From contig NZ_FOXM01000002.1 in assembly GCF_900115715.1 (NCBI RefSeq), positions 310,001 to 374,000 of the forward strand: a stretch of DNA of 64,000 nucleotides, written 5' to 3'. The stretch's first letter is position 1; the number at the start of each line of letters is the position of its first letter. The translations under genes and the position numbers were made by a program. The notes under the pieces were generated by a model, which was not told the origin of the DNA, did no database searches, and saw nothing but the letters and a program-made list of their open reading frames with translations. Positions 53,076 to 63,644 of the stretch are shown here, in pieces. The stretch is from Geopseudomonas sagittaria (GTDB lineage: Bacteria; Pseudomonadota; Gammaproteobacteria; Pseudomonadales; Pseudomonadaceae).

Positions 53076-55277
53076 ATGGATATCACGGATTTCTACGAAA
53101 CATTCTTCGAGGAGGCCGCAGAGCTGCTGGGCGACATGGAACGGCACCTGCTGGAGCTGGATATCGACAATCCGGACAGCGAACAGCTCAACGCCATCTT
53201 CCGCGCGGCGCACTCGATCAAGGGCGGCGCGGGCACCTTCGGTTTCGAGGTGCTGCAGAAGACCACGCACATCTTCGAGAACCTGCTCGACCATCTGCGC
53301 CGCGGCGAACTGAAGCTGCGCCGCGATATCGTCGACACCTTCCTGGAAACCAAGGACATGCTGCAAGACCAGCTGGACGCCTACCGCAACAGCGCCGAGC
53401 CGGATGCGGAAGCCTTTGCGCGCATCTGTCAGACCCTGCAACAGCTGGCCCTGGAGGAGATCGGTCACGCGCCTGCCGCCGCTCCTGCGCCGAGCGCTCC
53501 GCCAGTGCCGGTGCCGGTTGCGCCGGCGGTGATCGCTGCCGCGCCTGAACCGGCAGTGAGTGCCGCGGCGGCTGACGGCGAGGTGCGCCTGAGCGTGACC
53601 CTGCTCGGTGTCAGTGAGAGGGACCGCCTGCTGCTGGTCGACGAACTCCAGCAGTTCGGCACCATTCGCAGTCAGGGCGGCGATGTGCCGCGCTACGAGG
53701 TCGAGCTGCTGACCGGCGAGGACGCCGACGACATCGCCGCGGTGCTCTGCTTCATCGTCGAGCCCGAGCAGCTGGAAATCTGCGTGCTGGGGATCAGCGA
53801 CAGCACGCCGGCGCCGGCCGCGGCAGCGCCGCTGGAGCCGATCGCGCAACTGGTGGCCGCCTTCGCTGCGCCGGCGGCCAGTGCTGCCCCGGTGGCGCCC
53901 GCTGCCCCTGCCCCTGCCGCGGCAGCGGCTCCGCTCGCCGTTGCCCCGGCGGCCAGTGTTCCCGCCGCCGTGCCCGCGCCGGCCGTTGTCGCAGCACCGG
54001 CGCCCGCCAAGGCCGCGGCGAGCAGCCCGGCCGCGGCCCGGCCCGCTGCCGCCAGCGCCGAGTCCAGCAGCCTGCGGGTGCCGGTGGACAAGGTCGATCA
54101 GATCATCAACCTGGTCGGCGAGCTGGTCATCACCCAGTCGATGCTCGAGCAGACCGCCAGCCAGCTGGACAGCGCCCTGCATAGCGAGCTGATCAACAGC
54201 ATGAGCCTGCTCAAGCGCAACGCGCGCGACCTGCAGGAAGCGGTGATGTCGATCCGCATGGTGCAGATGGACTACGTGTTCAGCCGCTTCCCGCGCCAGG
54301 TGCGCGATCTGGCGGCCAAGCTGGACAAGCAGGTCGAGCTGGTCACCGAGGGCAAGTCCACCGAGCTGGACAAGAGCCTGGTCGAGCGGATCATCGATCC
54401 GCTCACCCACCTGGTGCGCAACAGCCTAGACCACGGCATCGAGTCGCCGGCGCAGCGCGAGGCGGCTGGCAAATCGCCGGTCGGCCGGCTGACCCTGTCC
54501 GCCCAGCATCAGGGCGGCAACATCCTCATCGAGGTGCGCGACGACGGCGCCGGCCTCAATCGCGACAAGCTGCTGGCCAAGGCGCGCAGCCAGGGCCTGG
54601 CGGTGGCCGACAACATGCCCGACGACGAGGTCTGGCAGCTGATCTTCGCCCCCGGCTTCTCCACTGCCGAGCAGGTCAGCGACGTGTCCGGTCGCGGCGT
54701 GGGCATGGATGTGGTGCGCCGCAACATCCAGTCCATGGGCGGCCATGTGCAGATCCTCTCGCGCTTGGGGCAGGGCACCACCATCCGCATCGTGCTGCCG
54801 CTGACCCTGGCGATTCTCGACGGCATGTCGGTGCGGGTCGGCAAGGAGATCTTCATCCTGCCGCTCAGCGCGGTGATCGAGTCCCTGCAGCCGCGCAGTG
54901 AAGACCTCTACTCCATGGCCGGCACCGACCTGCTGCTCAAGGTGCGCGACGAGTACCTGCCGGTGGTGGCGCTGCACCAGACGATGGATGTGTCCGGCGC
55001 GCGCACTGCGCCGACCGAGTCGATCACCGTGATCGTCCAGGGCGAGGGGCGCCGCTATGCGCTGCAGGTCGACGACCTGATCGGCCAGCAGCAGGTGGTG
55101 GTGAAGAACCTGGAAACCAACTATCGCCGCGTACCGGGGATCTCCGCCGCCACCATTCTGGGTGACGGCAGCGTCGCGCTGATTCTCGATGTCGGCGACC
55201 TGCAGCGCCTAAACCGCAGTCAATCCGCCGCGCGCGACCCGCGCAGCGCCGTTGCTCCCCTTCAGGAGGTTATCTAA
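53076..55277 (+). CDS. cheA: Chemotaxis histidine kinase CheA
   Basis: 733 residues. HPt domain with phospho-histidine in FRAAHSIKGGAGTFGF (His46), a P2 region near residues 170-240, two long Ala/Pro linkers (about 130-165 and 250-330), the P3 dimerisation helices, an ATPase domain (VRNSLDHGIE, EVRDDGAGL, GRGVGMDVV) and a CheW-like P5 domain. Start ATG at 53076; a GTG at 53064 overlaps the motB stop. It phosphorylates CheY and CheB. Confidence 0.96.
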   Translation: MDITDFYETFFEEAAELLGDMERHLLELDIDNPDSEQLNAIFRAAHSIKGGAGTFGFEVLQKTTHIFENLLDHLRRGELKLRRDIVDTFLETKDMLQDQLDAYRNSAEPDAEAFARICQTLQQLALEEIGHAPAAAPAPSAPPVPVPVAPAVIAAAPEPAVSAAAADGEVRLSVTLLGVSERDRLLLVDELQQFGTIRSQGGDVPRYEVELLTGEDADDIAAVLCFIVEPEQLEICVLGISDSTPAPAAAAPLEPIAQLVAAFAAPAASAAPVAPAAPAPAAAAAPLAVAPAASVPAAVPAPAVVAAPAPAKAAASSPAAARPAAASAESSSLRVPVDKVDQIINLVGELVITQSMLEQTASQLDSALHSELINSMSLLKRNARDLQEAVMSIRMVQMDYVFSRFPRQVRDLAAKLDKQVELVTEGKSTELDKSLVERIIDPLTHLVRNSLDHGIESPAQREAAGKSPVGRLTLSAQHQGGNILIEVRDDGAGLNRDKLLAKARSQGLAVADNMPDDEVWQLIFAPGFSTAEQVSDVSGRGVGMDVVRRNIQSMGGHVQILSRLGQGTTIRIVLPLTLAILDGMSVRVGKEIFILPLSAVIESLQPRSEDLYSMAGTDLLLKVRDEYLPVVALHQTMDVSGARTAPTESITVIVQGEGRRYALQVDDLIGQQQVVVKNLETNYRRVPGISAATILGDGSVALILDVGDLQRLNRSQSAARDPRSAVAPLQEVI

Positions 55278-55772
55278 ATGTCCTTCAGCCATTCGTCCGA
55301 CCCCGCCGCCCTCGAGGCCCAGACCCGCGAATTCCTGGTGTTCTCGCTGGGTGACGAGGAATACGCCATCGACATCCTCAAGGCCCAGGAGATCCGCGGC
55401 TACGAGAACGTCACCCGAATCGCCAGCGCGCCGCCGTTCATCAAGGGCGTCACCAACCTGCGCGGGGTGATCGTGCCGATCGTCGATCTGCGTATCAAGT
55501 TCAACCTCGACCGCGTCGAGTACGACGGCCAGACCGTGGTCATCGTCGTCAACGTGGCCGGCCGGGTGGTTGGCGTGGTGGTCGATGGCGTGTCCGACGT
55601 GCTCAGCCTGACCCCCGAGCAGATCAAGCCGGCACCGGAGTTCGGCCTGTCGCTGTCCTCCGACTACCTCAGCGGCTTGGCCAGTCTGGAGGACCGCATG
55701 CTGGTGCTGGTCGACATCGACCGCATGCTCACCAGCGAGGAAATGGCGCTGGTGGAAAAGACCGCGGCCTGA
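55278..55772 (+). CDS. cheW: Chemotaxis coupling protein CheW
   Basis: 164 residues, a single CheW domain ([25 protein letters not shown], in part, then [13 protein letters not shown]). It links receptors to CheA. The ATG begins the base after the cheA stop, with AGGAGGT inside the cheA end as ribosome-binding site. Confidence 0.95.
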   Translation: MSFSHSSDPAALEAQTREFLVFSLGDEEYAIDILKAQEIRGYENVTRIASAPPFIKGVTNLRGVIVPIVDLRIKFNLDRVEYDGQTVVIVVNVAGRVVGVVVDGVSDVLSLTPEQIKPAPEFGLSLSSDYLSGLASLEDRMLVLVDIDRMLTSEEMALVEKTAA

Positions 55773-55828
55773 CTTCGGCAGCCGGAGCGACGACCCAGGG
55801 CGGGGTGCCATGTCACGCCGCTGGGCCA

Positions 55829-55856
55829 TCAAGATTCGCCCCGGGTTTGCCGATAG
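55829..55856 (+). promoter_or_regulatory. Sigma-28 (FliA) promoter of the chemoreceptor group
   Basis: TCAAG (55829-55833) and GCCGATAG (55849-55856) with a 15-base spacer, one longer than the other FliA promoters here. The start of the first receptor is 82 bases downstream of the -10. Confidence 0.7.
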
Positions 55857-55937
55857 ATGAATAACCCGGTCGGGGCTGCGCCTGCCTGGTTGCTCGCTGG
55901 GCCACAAGCAAAAAAAAGACACTACGGGGTTTATGGG

Positions 55938-57584
55938 ATGCGCAATCTGACGACGAGCCAAAAACTGTGGGGCACCCTGATTGCCGCCTGGCTGGCCATG
56001 CTGGTGCTGATGTTCTGGAGCGCCTGGGTGACCCGCAGCGTGATGGTCGAGGAGCGCAAGACCAAGGTCGAAAGCCAGGTCGAGATTGCCCGCTCGGTGA
56101 TCCGGGATGTCGCCGCGCAGGTCCAGCGCGGCGGTATGAGTCTGGAGGCAGGCCAGCTGTACGCCGGCGAACTGATCAAGAGCATGCGCTACGACGAGGG
56201 GCGCGGCTATTTCTTCATCTTCGACGACAGTGTGGTGGTTGCCCATCCGACCATTCCGGCCAGCACCTCGGTCGAGGACTTCAAGGATGCCGACGGTCGC
56301 CATCTGTTCGTCGAGATGGCCCAGGCGGTCAAGGCGGCTGGCGAGGCGGCCTACATCGACTACCGCTGGAAGCATGCCAATGGCTCCGAGCTGGAAAACA
56401 AGCGCTCCTACGTGCGTGCCTTCGAGCCCTGGGGATGGTACATCGGCACCGGCACCTACATCGCCGACATCAACCAGATGTTCATCCGCAAGCTGATCGA
56501 GTCGGCCATTGGTCTGCTGCTGGTCGGTCTGCCGCTGTCGCTGCTGATGGGGTGGGTGATCCGCGACCTGCTCGGCCGTCTGGGCGGCGATCCGCGCTAT
56601 GCCGTGGCGGTGGCCCGGCAGATTGCCGAAGGCGACCTGAGCAAGGCGCCGCTGCTGCGTGCCGGTGATACGCAAAGCCTGCTGGCCGACATGAACCGCA
56701 TGCGCGAATCGCTCGGCCAGACCATCGGCGACATCAGCCGCAGCGCCCATGAAGTGCAGGTCGAGTCCGAGGAGATCAGCCTCGGCAATGCCGAGTTGGC
56801 GGCGCGCACCGAGCAACAGGCCGCGGCCCTGGCGGAAACTGCCTCGACCATGGAGCAGCTGACCGCCACCGTGCGGCAGAACGCCGAGAGCGCCGACCAG
56901 GCTCGCCGCCTGGCCTCCAACTGTGCCGACAACGCGCGCAAGGGCGGCACGGCGATGGAGCAGGTGGTCGAGGCCATGCTGGCGATCCAGTCCAGCGCCA
57001 GCCAGATGTCGAGCATCGTCGACACTATCGACGCGATCGCCTTCCAGACCAACATCCTCGCCCTCAATGCCTCTGTGGAGGCGGCGCGGGCCGGCGAGCA
57101 GGGCCGCGGCTTTGCCGTAGTGGCCGGCGAAGTACGCAAGCTGGCCAGCCGCAGCGCCGAGGCGGCGCACGAGATCAAGGGCTTGATCGACGGTTCCGGC
57201 GGTCAGGTGCGTACCGGCAACGAGCGGGTGCGCCAGACCGGCGAGCTCATCCGCGGCATGGTCAGCGACATGGGGCGCCTGAATACCCTGATCGGCGAGA
57301 TCTCCTCCGCCTCGGCCGAGCAGAGCCATGGCATCGAGCAGGTCAGCGTGGCGGTGGCGCAGATGGACCAGATGACCCAGCGCAACGCCGGCATGGTGCA
57401 GGACAGCGCGCATGCTGCGCAGCGCCTGAGCCAGCAGAGCGTGCGCCTCAACCAGCATGTGGTGCGCTTCGTCATCGATGGCAACAGTGCTGAGCGGCGA
57501 TCCCGCGCGTCCAGCGACGAACGCGATGTCGCACGTTTCGACCGCGCCGCGCATCTCGAGCAGACCGAGAGCGCCTGGACCTGA
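55938..57584 (+). CDS. Methyl-accepting chemotaxis protein with single-Cache (sCache_2) sensor
   Basis: 548 residues. First membrane helix about 12-34, periplasmic Cache domain (about 40-185) with [18 protein letters not shown] and the Cache-typical [16 protein letters not shown], second helix (about 195-215), HAMP and signalling domain with [20 protein letters not shown]. The C-terminus SAWT has no CheR-docking peptide. Small organic acids are frequent sCache_2 ligands, but the ligand is unknown. The ATG at 55938 follows a weak GGGG; a longer frame to 55857 would overlap the promoter. Confidence 0.92.
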   Translation: MRNLTTSQKLWGTLIAAWLAMLVLMFWSAWVTRSVMVEERKTKVESQVEIARSVIRDVAAQVQRGGMSLEAGQLYAGELIKSMRYDEGRGYFFIFDDSVVVAHPTIPASTSVEDFKDADGRHLFVEMAQAVKAAGEAAYIDYRWKHANGSELENKRSYVRAFEPWGWYIGTGTYIADINQMFIRKLIESAIGLLLVGLPLSLLMGWVIRDLLGRLGGDPRYAVAVARQIAEGDLSKAPLLRAGDTQSLLADMNRMRESLGQTIGDISRSAHEVQVESEEISLGNAELAARTEQQAAALAETASTMEQLTATVRQNAESADQARRLASNCADNARKGGTAMEQVVEAMLAIQSSASQMSSIVDTIDAIAFQTNILALNASVEAARAGEQGRGFAVVAGEVRKLASRSAEAAHEIKGLIDGSGGQVRTGNERVRQTGELIRGMVSDMGRLNTLIGEISSASAEQSHGIEQVSVAVAQMDQMTQRNAGMVQDSAHAAQRLSQQSVRLNQHVVRFVIDGNSAERRSRASSDERDVARFDRAAHLEQTESAWT

Positions 57585-57639
57585 ACGCTTGTGCGCGAGC
57601 CCGTCGAACGGCGGCAGGCTCGCGATAGAGGAGAGCAAG

Positions 57640-58968
57640 GTGAATAGACTACTGAACAACATGACCGTGCGGCTGAGCTGGAATCTGGTGTTGGGGCTGT
57701 TCGCCGTGCTGGTGTGCAGCCTGAGTGCACTGGGCTTGTACAGCCTTGGCTTCGCCGAGCAGACCATCGCGTCGCTGCAGCAGGCCGGCCAGCTGGAGTC
57801 CTTCGGCGTGTTCGCCAGCGTGATGCGCTGGATCATCGTCATGATCCTGCTGGTGTCGGCGGGCAGCATCGTCGCCGTGGTCTGGGGAGTGAACCTCAAC
57901 GTGATCCGTCCGCTGCATCGGGTCGTGGCGCATTGCGAGCAGATCGCCGCGGGCAACCTTGCCGAGCACATCGAGCACGGCAACGCCAACGAGATCGGTC
58001 AGCTATTCACCTCCCTGGGCAACATCCAGCAGCGCCTGGCGGCCACGGTGGGCACCGTGCGCCAGAGCAGTCAGCTGATCCACGATGGCGCCCAGGAGAT
58101 TGCCGAAGGCAACCGCAACCTGTCCTCGCGGACCATCGAGCAGGCCGCCTCGCTGGAGGACACCGCTTCGAGCATGGAGCAGCTGACCTCCACTGTTGGC
58201 CAGAATGCCGACAACGCCCGCCAGGCCAGCCAGCTAGCGGCCACCGCGGCGCAGGCCGCGCAACGCGGCGGCGAGGTGGTCAACGAAGTGGTCAGCACCA
58301 TGGGCGAGATCAGCAGCAGTTCGCACAAGGTCGCCGAGATCATCAAGCTGATCGACTCGATCGCCTTCCAGACCAACATCCTCGCCCTCAATGCCTCGGT
58401 CGAGGCGGCGCGTGCCGGCGAGCAGGGCCGCGGCTTCGCCGTGGTCGCTGGCGAGGTGCGCAGCCTGGCCAGTCGCAGCGCCGATGCCGCCAAGGACATT
58501 CGCACCCTGATCGGCGAGTCGGTGGCGCGGGTCGAGACCGGCAGCAGCCTGGTCGGCCAGGCCGGCAACGCCATGCAGGAAATTGTCCAGGCGGTGCAGA
58601 AGGTCGCCGACATCATGGACGAGATCGCTGCCGCCTCGCAGGAACAGAGCAACGGCATCGGCCTGGTCAACCAGGCGGTGACCCAGATGGATCAGGTCAC
58701 CCAGCAGAACGCCGGCCTGGTACAGGACTCCGCCCGCGCCGCCAGTGATCTGGTCGGCGAGGCCCAGCGCCTGCGCGAGGCGGTCGAGGTGTTCCGCATT
58801 GCCCAGCAGCAGCTGCAGCGCCCGCTGTCACGACAGCCGGCGGTCGACTCCTGGGCGCGCCAGCAGTACGAGAGTGCCGAGCGCAAGGTGGCCACGGAGG
58901 CGCAGCCTCCGGCCAGCCGCACGCCGTCGAAGCCTGTCGATGCCGATGACGACTGGCAAACCTTCTGA
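57640..58968 (+). CDS. Compact chemoreceptor with minimal periplasmic loop
   Basis: 442 residues. Two membrane helices (about 14-37 and 61-84) are separated by only about 23 residues, so there is no periplasmic ligand domain. HAMP and a complete signalling domain follow, with [20 protein letters not shown]. The terminal DWQTF matches the xWxxF CheR-docking pentapeptide. Start GTG with GAGGAG six bases upstream. It may sense through the membrane, through HAMP, or via another protein. Confidence 0.88.
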   Translation: MNRLLNNMTVRLSWNLVLGLFAVLVCSLSALGLYSLGFAEQTIASLQQAGQLESFGVFASVMRWIIVMILLVSAGSIVAVVWGVNLNVIRPLHRVVAHCEQIAAGNLAEHIEHGNANEIGQLFTSLGNIQQRLAATVGTVRQSSQLIHDGAQEIAEGNRNLSSRTIEQAASLEDTASSMEQLTSTVGQNADNARQASQLAATAAQAAQRGGEVVNEVVSTMGEISSSSHKVAEIIKLIDSIAFQTNILALNASVEAARAGEQGRGFAVVAGEVRSLASRSADAAKDIRTLIGESVARVETGSSLVGQAGNAMQEIVQAVQKVADIMDEIAAASQEQSNGIGLVNQAVTQMDQVTQQNAGLVQDSARAASDLVGEAQRLREAVEVFRIAQQQLQRPLSRQPAVDSWARQQYESAERKVATEAQPPASRTPSKPVDADDDWQTF

Positions 58969-59031
58969 TCCGCAAACAGCCCTGACAGCCCCTCAACAAT
59001 AAAAACAGCCTGTCATACATGGAGAGTCCGC

Positions 59032-60756
59032 ATGCGCAACAACCAGCCGGTCACCCAGCGCGAGTACGAGTTGGCCGATGACACCTTCCTGATTTCGCGA
59101 ACCGATCTGCAGGGGCGGATCACCTACGCCAACCCGACCTTCATCAAGGTCAGTGGCTATTCGTGGGAGGAGCTGCACGGGGCCAATCACAATCTGGTGC
59201 GCCATCCGGACATGCCGCCGGTAGCCTTCGCCAACCTGTGGGAGACCATCAAGGACGGTCACTCGTGGAACGGCCTGGTGATGAACCGGCGCAAGAACGG
59301 CGACCACTACTGGGTGCGTGGCAATGTCACGCCGACCGTCGAGGATGGCCAGGTGGTCGGCTACACCTCGATCCGCCGCAAGGCCACCCGCAGTGAGGTC
59401 GAGGCTGCCAGCGAGGCCTACCGACTGATTCGCGAGGGGCGTGGCAACCACCTGGGGCTCGATCGCGGCAACCTGGTGCGCCGCGGCCCGGCCGGTTGGT
59501 GGGCGCGCCTGCAGACCTCCTCGATGCGCTTTCGCTTCGCCCTGATCCGCCTGATCGCCCTGCTGATGGTGGCCGGCAACAGTGTGTCCGGGGTGACCAA
59601 GTATCTAGAGGGCGGCGCCGGCCTGGAGATGCTGGCCGAAGCGGTGATGGCAGCGCTCGGCGTGCTGCTGCTGGTCATGACCCATCGCGCGGGACGGGTG
59701 TTGCTGCGCGGCCTCGAAGCCTCGGCCGACTACATGGCGCAACTGGCCGCGGGCAATCTCGATGTGCGCCTGAGTAATAGTCGGATCAGCGAGATCGCCC
59801 TGCTGATGCGTTTCCAGGATGCCCTGCGCAAGAGCATGCGCGGCATCTCGATCGACGTGAGCAACAGCGTCGACTCGCTGGCGGTGGCGGTGGACGACAT
59901 CGCCAAAGGCAACGTGGAGCTGTCCTCGCGCACCGAACAGCAGGCCGCTTCCCTGCAGCAGACCGCCGCGAGCATGGAGGAGCTGACCGCCACCGTGCAG
60001 CAGAACGCAAGCAACGCCCGCCACGCCAGTCAGCTGGCCAGCGATGCCTCCAGCAGCGTGCGCGAGAGCGGCGAGGTGATGGGCCGGGTGGTTGGCACCA
60101 TGAGTCAGATCACCACCACCTCGCGCAAGATGACCGACATCATCAACGTGATCGATTCGATCGCCTTCCAGACCAACATCCTCGCGCTGAACGCCTCGGT
60201 CGAGGCGGCGCGCGCCGGCGAGCAGGGTCGCGGCTTTGCCGTGGTGGCCAGCGAGGTGCGCAACCTGGCCAGCCGTTCGGCGGATGCCTCCAAGGAGATC
60301 CGCGGCCTGATCGTCAGCTCCTCGCAGCAGATCGACGAGGGCGCCGAGTTGGTGCAGCGCGCCGAGCAGAGCATCGAGGATGTGGTGGCGGCGGTGACCA
60401 AGGTCAACGACATCATGGGCGAGATCGCCGCCGCTTCCGCCGAGCAGAGCAGCGGCATTGCCCAGGTCAACCAGGCCGTGGCGCAGATGGACGACGTGAC
60501 CCAGCGCAACGCCGGACTGGTGCAACGGGCTGCCAAGGCCTCGGCCGAGCTGCACGGTCACCTGGAGAATGCCCTGCGCACCATGGGCGTGTTCCAGCTG
60601 GAGGGGCAGCAAAACAAACAGCTCCCATCGCCAGCGCCGCGCGCGGCGGCCGATGCTGGCCGGCAGGTGTCCGCGCGCATGGCGGTCCCGGCGCAGAACA
60701 ATACCGCGGCCCGGCGCAGCAGCGCCGAGCCGGTCGAGGAGTGGAGCGAGTTCTGA
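59032..60756 (+). CDS. Aer-like PAS chemoreceptor (first of tandem pair)
   Basis: 574 residues. Cytoplasmic N-terminal PAS domain (about 20-115) with the Aer-type segment [18 protein letters not shown], a single hydrophobic hairpin region (about 170-215), HAMP-like linker and signalling domain. The C-terminus EEWSEF contains an xWxxF CheR-docking motif. Aer PAS domains bind FAD and mediate energy/oxygen taxis. Large parts are nearly identical to the next gene. Confidence 0.9.
   Translation: MRNNQPVTQREYELADDTFLISRTDLQGRITYANPTFIKVSGYSWEELHGANHNLVRHPDMPPVAFANLWETIKDGHSWNGLVMNRRKNGDHYWVRGNVTPTVEDGQVVGYTSIRRKATRSEVEAASEAYRLIREGRGNHLGLDRGNLVRRGPAGWWARLQTSSMRFRFALIRLIALLMVAGNSVSGVTKYLEGGAGLEMLAEAVMAALGVLLLVMTHRAGRVLLRGLEASADYMAQLAAGNLDVRLSNSRISEIALLMRFQDALRKSMRGISIDVSNSVDSLAVAVDDIAKGNVELSSRTEQQAASLQQTAASMEELTATVQQNASNARHASQLASDASSSVRESGEVMGRVVGTMSQITTTSRKMTDIINVIDSIAFQTNILALNASVEAARAGEQGRGFAVVASEVRNLASRSADASKEIRGLIVSSSQQIDEGAELVQRAEQSIEDVVAAVTKVNDIMGEIAAASAEQSSGIAQVNQAVAQMDDVTQRNAGLVQRAAKASAELHGHLENALRTMGVFQLEGQQNKQLPSPAPRAAADAGRQVSARMAVPAQNNTAARRSSAEPVEEWSEF
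59929..60008 (+). repeat. 80-bp identical segment, copy 1
   Basis: Identical base for base to 61799-61878 (constant offset 1870). Encodes the start of the methylation/signalling helix in both Aer-like genes. Confidence 0.9.
60157..60434 (+). repeat. 278-bp identical segment, copy 1
   Basis: Identical without any mismatch to 62027-62304, same 1870-base offset. It covers the hairpin-tip part of the signalling domain. The flanking DNA differs at scattered positions. Confidence 0.92.
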
Positions 60757-60901
60757 AGGGTTCGATAAACACGGAGGTTTCGCATGGAGTGTCTTTGGAC
60801 GCGATTCAACGCCGAGCGCTGCGGGTTCTCCCCGCCGCGCTGGACTGAACACTAAATTCGTCGGCACTCAGCCGGCCGCAATATCCGTGGAGCAAGTCAG
60901 T

Positions 60902-62611
60902 ATGCGTAACAACCAGCCGGTCACCCAGCGCGAGTACGAACTGCAGGAGAGTGATTTCCTGATTTCGCGTACCGATCTCAAGGGCCGGATCACCTACGCC
61001 AATCCGGCCTTCATCGAGGTCAGTGGCTATGCGTGGGAAGAGCTCCACGGTGCCAACCACAACCTGGTGCGCCATCCGGACATGCCGCCGGTGGCCTTCG
61101 CCAACCTGTGGGAAACCATCCAGCAGGGCAAACCCTGGAACGGCCTGGTGATGAACCGGCGCAAGAACGGCGACCATTACTGGGTGCGCGCCAACGTCAC
61201 GCCGACCGTCGAGGACGGCCGGGTGGTCGGCTACACCTCGGTGCGTTCGAAGCCGACCCGCGGCGAGGTTGCCGAGGCCAGCGTAGCCTACCGGGAGATC
61301 CGCGAAGGCCGCGGCAAGCATCACGGGCTCGATCGCGGTCGCCTGGTGCGTCGTGGGCCGCTCGGCTGGCTGGCGCGCGCTCAGCCGTCGTCCCTGCGTT
61401 TTCGGCTATGGCTGATGATGGTCATTGCGCTGGTGATCGTTGTCGGTTGCAGCCTCACCAGCTGGATGGACTTCATTGCCGAAGGCTCCAGTCTGGAAGC
61501 GATTGCCCAGATGGGGCTGGCTCTGCTCGGTGCGATATTGGTGGTCCTGGCAGTGCAGACCAGCCGCTCGGTGCTGCAGGCTGTTGATGCCTCGGTCAAC
61601 TACATGGCGCAACTGGCTGCCGGCAATCTGGAGGCCCGGCTGGCTGACTGCCCCATCACCGAAATGGCCGCACTGATTCGCTTCCAGGGTGCCATTCGCA
61701 ATAGTGTCGCCAGCATCGCCCGCGACGTTAACCACAGCGTCAACTCGCTGTCGGTGGCGGTGGAAGAGATCGCCCGTGGCAACGAGGAGCTGTCCACCCG
61801 CACCGAACAGCAGGCCGCTTCCCTGCAGCAGACCGCCGCGAGCATGGAGGAGCTGACCGCCACCGTGCAGCAGAACGCCGGCAATGCCCGTCACGCCAGC
61901 CAACTGGCCAGCGATGCCTCCAGCACCGTACGCGAGAGCGGCGAGGTGATGGGTCATGTGGTTGGCACCATGAGCCAGATCACCACCACCTCGCGCAAGA
62001 TGACCGAAATCATCAACGTGATCGACTCGATCGCCTTCCAGACCAACATCCTCGCGCTGAACGCCTCGGTCGAGGCGGCGCGCGCCGGCGAGCAGGGTCG
62101 CGGCTTTGCCGTGGTGGCCAGCGAGGTGCGCAACCTGGCCAGCCGTTCGGCGGATGCCTCCAAGGAGATCCGCGGCCTGATCGTCAGCTCCTCGCAGCAG
62201 ATCGACGAGGGCGCCGAGTTGGTGCAGCGCGCCGAGCAGAGCATCGAGGATGTGGTGGCGGCGGTGACCAAGGTCAACGACATCATGGGCGAGATCGCCG
62301 CCGCATCCGACGAGCAGAGCAGCGGCATTGCCCAGGTCAACCAGGCCGTGGCACAGATGGACGACGTGACCCAGCGCAACGCCGGTCTGGTACAGAGCGC
62401 GGCGAAAGCGTCGGCCGACCTTGAAGGCCACTTGACCGATGCCCTGCGCACCATGGGAGTGTTCAAGCTGCGCAACCAGCCGGAGCGTGCCGCGGCCAGG
62501 GCGCCGCGCCGTGAGATTGCACGCGAGCGCCGCGTCGAGCCGCGTGCCCCAGCCACTCCACCGACCGCTCGCCGCGAAATCCCGGCGGTCGAGGAGTGGA
62601 GCGAATTTTGA
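60902..62611 (+). CDS. Aer-like PAS chemoreceptor (second of tandem pair)
   Basis: 569 residues with the same layout as its neighbour: PAS (about 20-115, [18 protein letters not shown]), membrane hairpin (about 168-215), HAMP-like linker and signalling domain, ending EEWSEF (CheR-docking xWxxF). The membrane and proximal linker differ clearly from copy one, while the signalling part is nearly identical, so the pair looks partly homogenised by gene conversion. ATG at 60902 with GGAG about 11 bases upstream. Confidence 0.9.
   Translation: MRNNQPVTQREYELQESDFLISRTDLKGRITYANPAFIEVSGYAWEELHGANHNLVRHPDMPPVAFANLWETIQQGKPWNGLVMNRRKNGDHYWVRANVTPTVEDGRVVGYTSVRSKPTRGEVAEASVAYREIREGRGKHHGLDRGRLVRRGPLGWLARAQPSSLRFRLWLMMVIALVIVVGCSLTSWMDFIAEGSSLEAIAQMGLALLGAILVVLAVQTSRSVLQAVDASVNYMAQLAAGNLEARLADCPITEMAALIRFQGAIRNSVASIARDVNHSVNSLSVAVEEIARGNEELSTRTEQQAASLQQTAASMEELTATVQQNAGNARHASQLASDASSTVRESGEVMGHVVGTMSQITTTSRKMTEIINVIDSIAFQTNILALNASVEAARAGEQGRGFAVVASEVRNLASRSADASKEIRGLIVSSSQQIDEGAELVQRAEQSIEDVVAAVTKVNDIMGEIAAASDEQSSGIAQVNQAVAQMDDVTQRNAGLVQSAAKASADLEGHLTDALRTMGVFKLRNQPERAAARAPRREIARERRVEPRAPATPPTARREIPAVEEWSEF
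61799..61878 (+). repeat. 80-bp identical segment, copy 2
   Basis: Second copy of 59929-60008, inside the second Aer-like gene. Confidence 0.9.
62027..62304 (+). repeat. 278-bp identical segment, copy 2
   Basis: Second copy of 60157-60434, inside the second Aer-like gene. Confidence 0.92.
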
Positions 62612-62631
62612 CAACTCACAGGGAGTAGGTG

Positions 62632-63507
62632 TTGAGCAATCCGATGACCGCTGAAGCCACCTCCAGCACGGCCTTTGGTCGCGATCTGATCCTGACCGAT
62701 GCGGATTTCCGACGTATCTGTCAGTTGATCTACGACCGTGCCGGCATCGTGCTGGCCGACAACAAGCGCGAGATGGTCTACAGCCGTCTCGCCAAGCGCC
62801 TGCGCCTGCACGGCATGAGCCATTTCGGCGAATATCTCGACCGTCTTGCGCGCCAGCCCGGCGCGCGGGAGTGGGAGGCGTTCACCAATGCGCTGACCAC
62901 CAACCTCACGGCGTTCTTCCGCGAGGCGCACCACTTCCCGCTGCTGGCCGCCCATGTGGCCGGCCGGCGCGAGCCGGTGCGGGTGTGGTGTGCGGCGGCA
63001 TCGACCGGCGAGGAGCCCTATTCGATCGCCATGACCCTGAGCGAGGCGCTTGGCCCGCAACTGGCCAGCCAATCGCGGATCGTCGCCACCGACATCGACA
63101 GCGATGCCCTGGGCAAGGCCAGGACCGGCGTTTATCCGCTCAAGCAGGTGCTGGAAATGGGCGAGGAGCGCGCGAGGCAGTTCTTCCTGCGCGGCAGCGG
63201 CGAGCGCATCGGTCTGGCGCGGGTGCGTCAGGAGTTGATGAGCATGGTTGAGTTCCGCCAGCTCAACCTGCACGACGCGCAGTGGCCTATCAGCGGTCCC
63301 TTCGACGTGATCTTCTGCCGAAACATCATGATCTACTTCGATAAACCGAGTCAGGCGAAGATCCTCAAGCACTTCGTCTCCTACCTGAAGCCCGATGGCC
63401 TGCTGATCACCGGCCACTCGGAGAACTTCACCTACATCAGCGACGACTTCGTGCTGCGTGGGCAGACCGTGTACACCCTGCGCGGCGCGGCCCAGCCTAA
63501 AGGCTGA
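62632..63507 (+). CDS. cheR: Chemotaxis protein methyltransferase CheR
   Basis: 291 residues. N-terminal helical domain, then the SAM-binding region VRVWCAAASTGEEPYSIAM and ATDIDSDAL, and the CRNIMIYFD box. Methylates receptor glutamates. Start uncertain: TTG at 62632 has GGGAG at six bases, GTG at 62629 has it at three, ATG at 62644 at eighteen. It follows the Aer-like gene after 20 bases. Confidence 0.94.
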   Translation: MSNPMTAEATSSTAFGRDLILTDADFRRICQLIYDRAGIVLADNKREMVYSRLAKRLRLHGMSHFGEYLDRLARQPGAREWEAFTNALTTNLTAFFREAHHFPLLAAHVAGRREPVRVWCAAASTGEEPYSIAMTLSEALGPQLASQSRIVATDIDSDALGKARTGVYPLKQVLEMGEERARQFFLRGSGERIGLARVRQELMSMVEFRQLNLHDAQWPISGPFDVIFCRNIMIYFDKPSQAKILKHFVSYLKPDGLLITGHSENFTYISDDFVLRGQTVYTLRGAAQPKG

Positions 63508-63527
63508 ACTCCTGAAGACCGAGCTTC

Positions 63528-63554
63528 TAAAGACTGAGCCGGCGCGGCCGATAA
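63528..63554 (+). promoter_or_regulatory. Sigma-28 (FliA) promoter of cheB
   Basis: TAAAG (63528-63532), 14 bases, GCCGATAA (63547-63554): full consensus, 91 bases upstream of the cheB start. It also could drive cheY and cheZ if they follow. Confidence 0.85.
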
Positions 63555-63644
63555 GTGCTGATAGACAGGTGTGAACTGCATCACAGCGGCCGGTGAGGGG
63601 AAAAGCCCCCGGCTGGCAATGAGCTGAACGCGAAGGAGAGCAGC

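Noticed and set aside
53460-54060. Low-complexity Ala/Pro stretches in cheA as a frameshift
   Set aside because: The frame is continuous and domains on both sides are intact; such linkers are common between CheA domains.
55209-57989. A 926-codon reading frame on the minus strand
   Set aside because: It lies entirely opposite cheW and two chemoreceptor genes with clear family motifs; long antisense frames are expected in GC-rich DNA.
60857-60885. Possible FliA promoter before the second Aer-like gene (TAAAT...GCCGG)
   Set aside because: Spacing is 13 and the -10 matches only the first four bases; not comparable to the other FliA sites.
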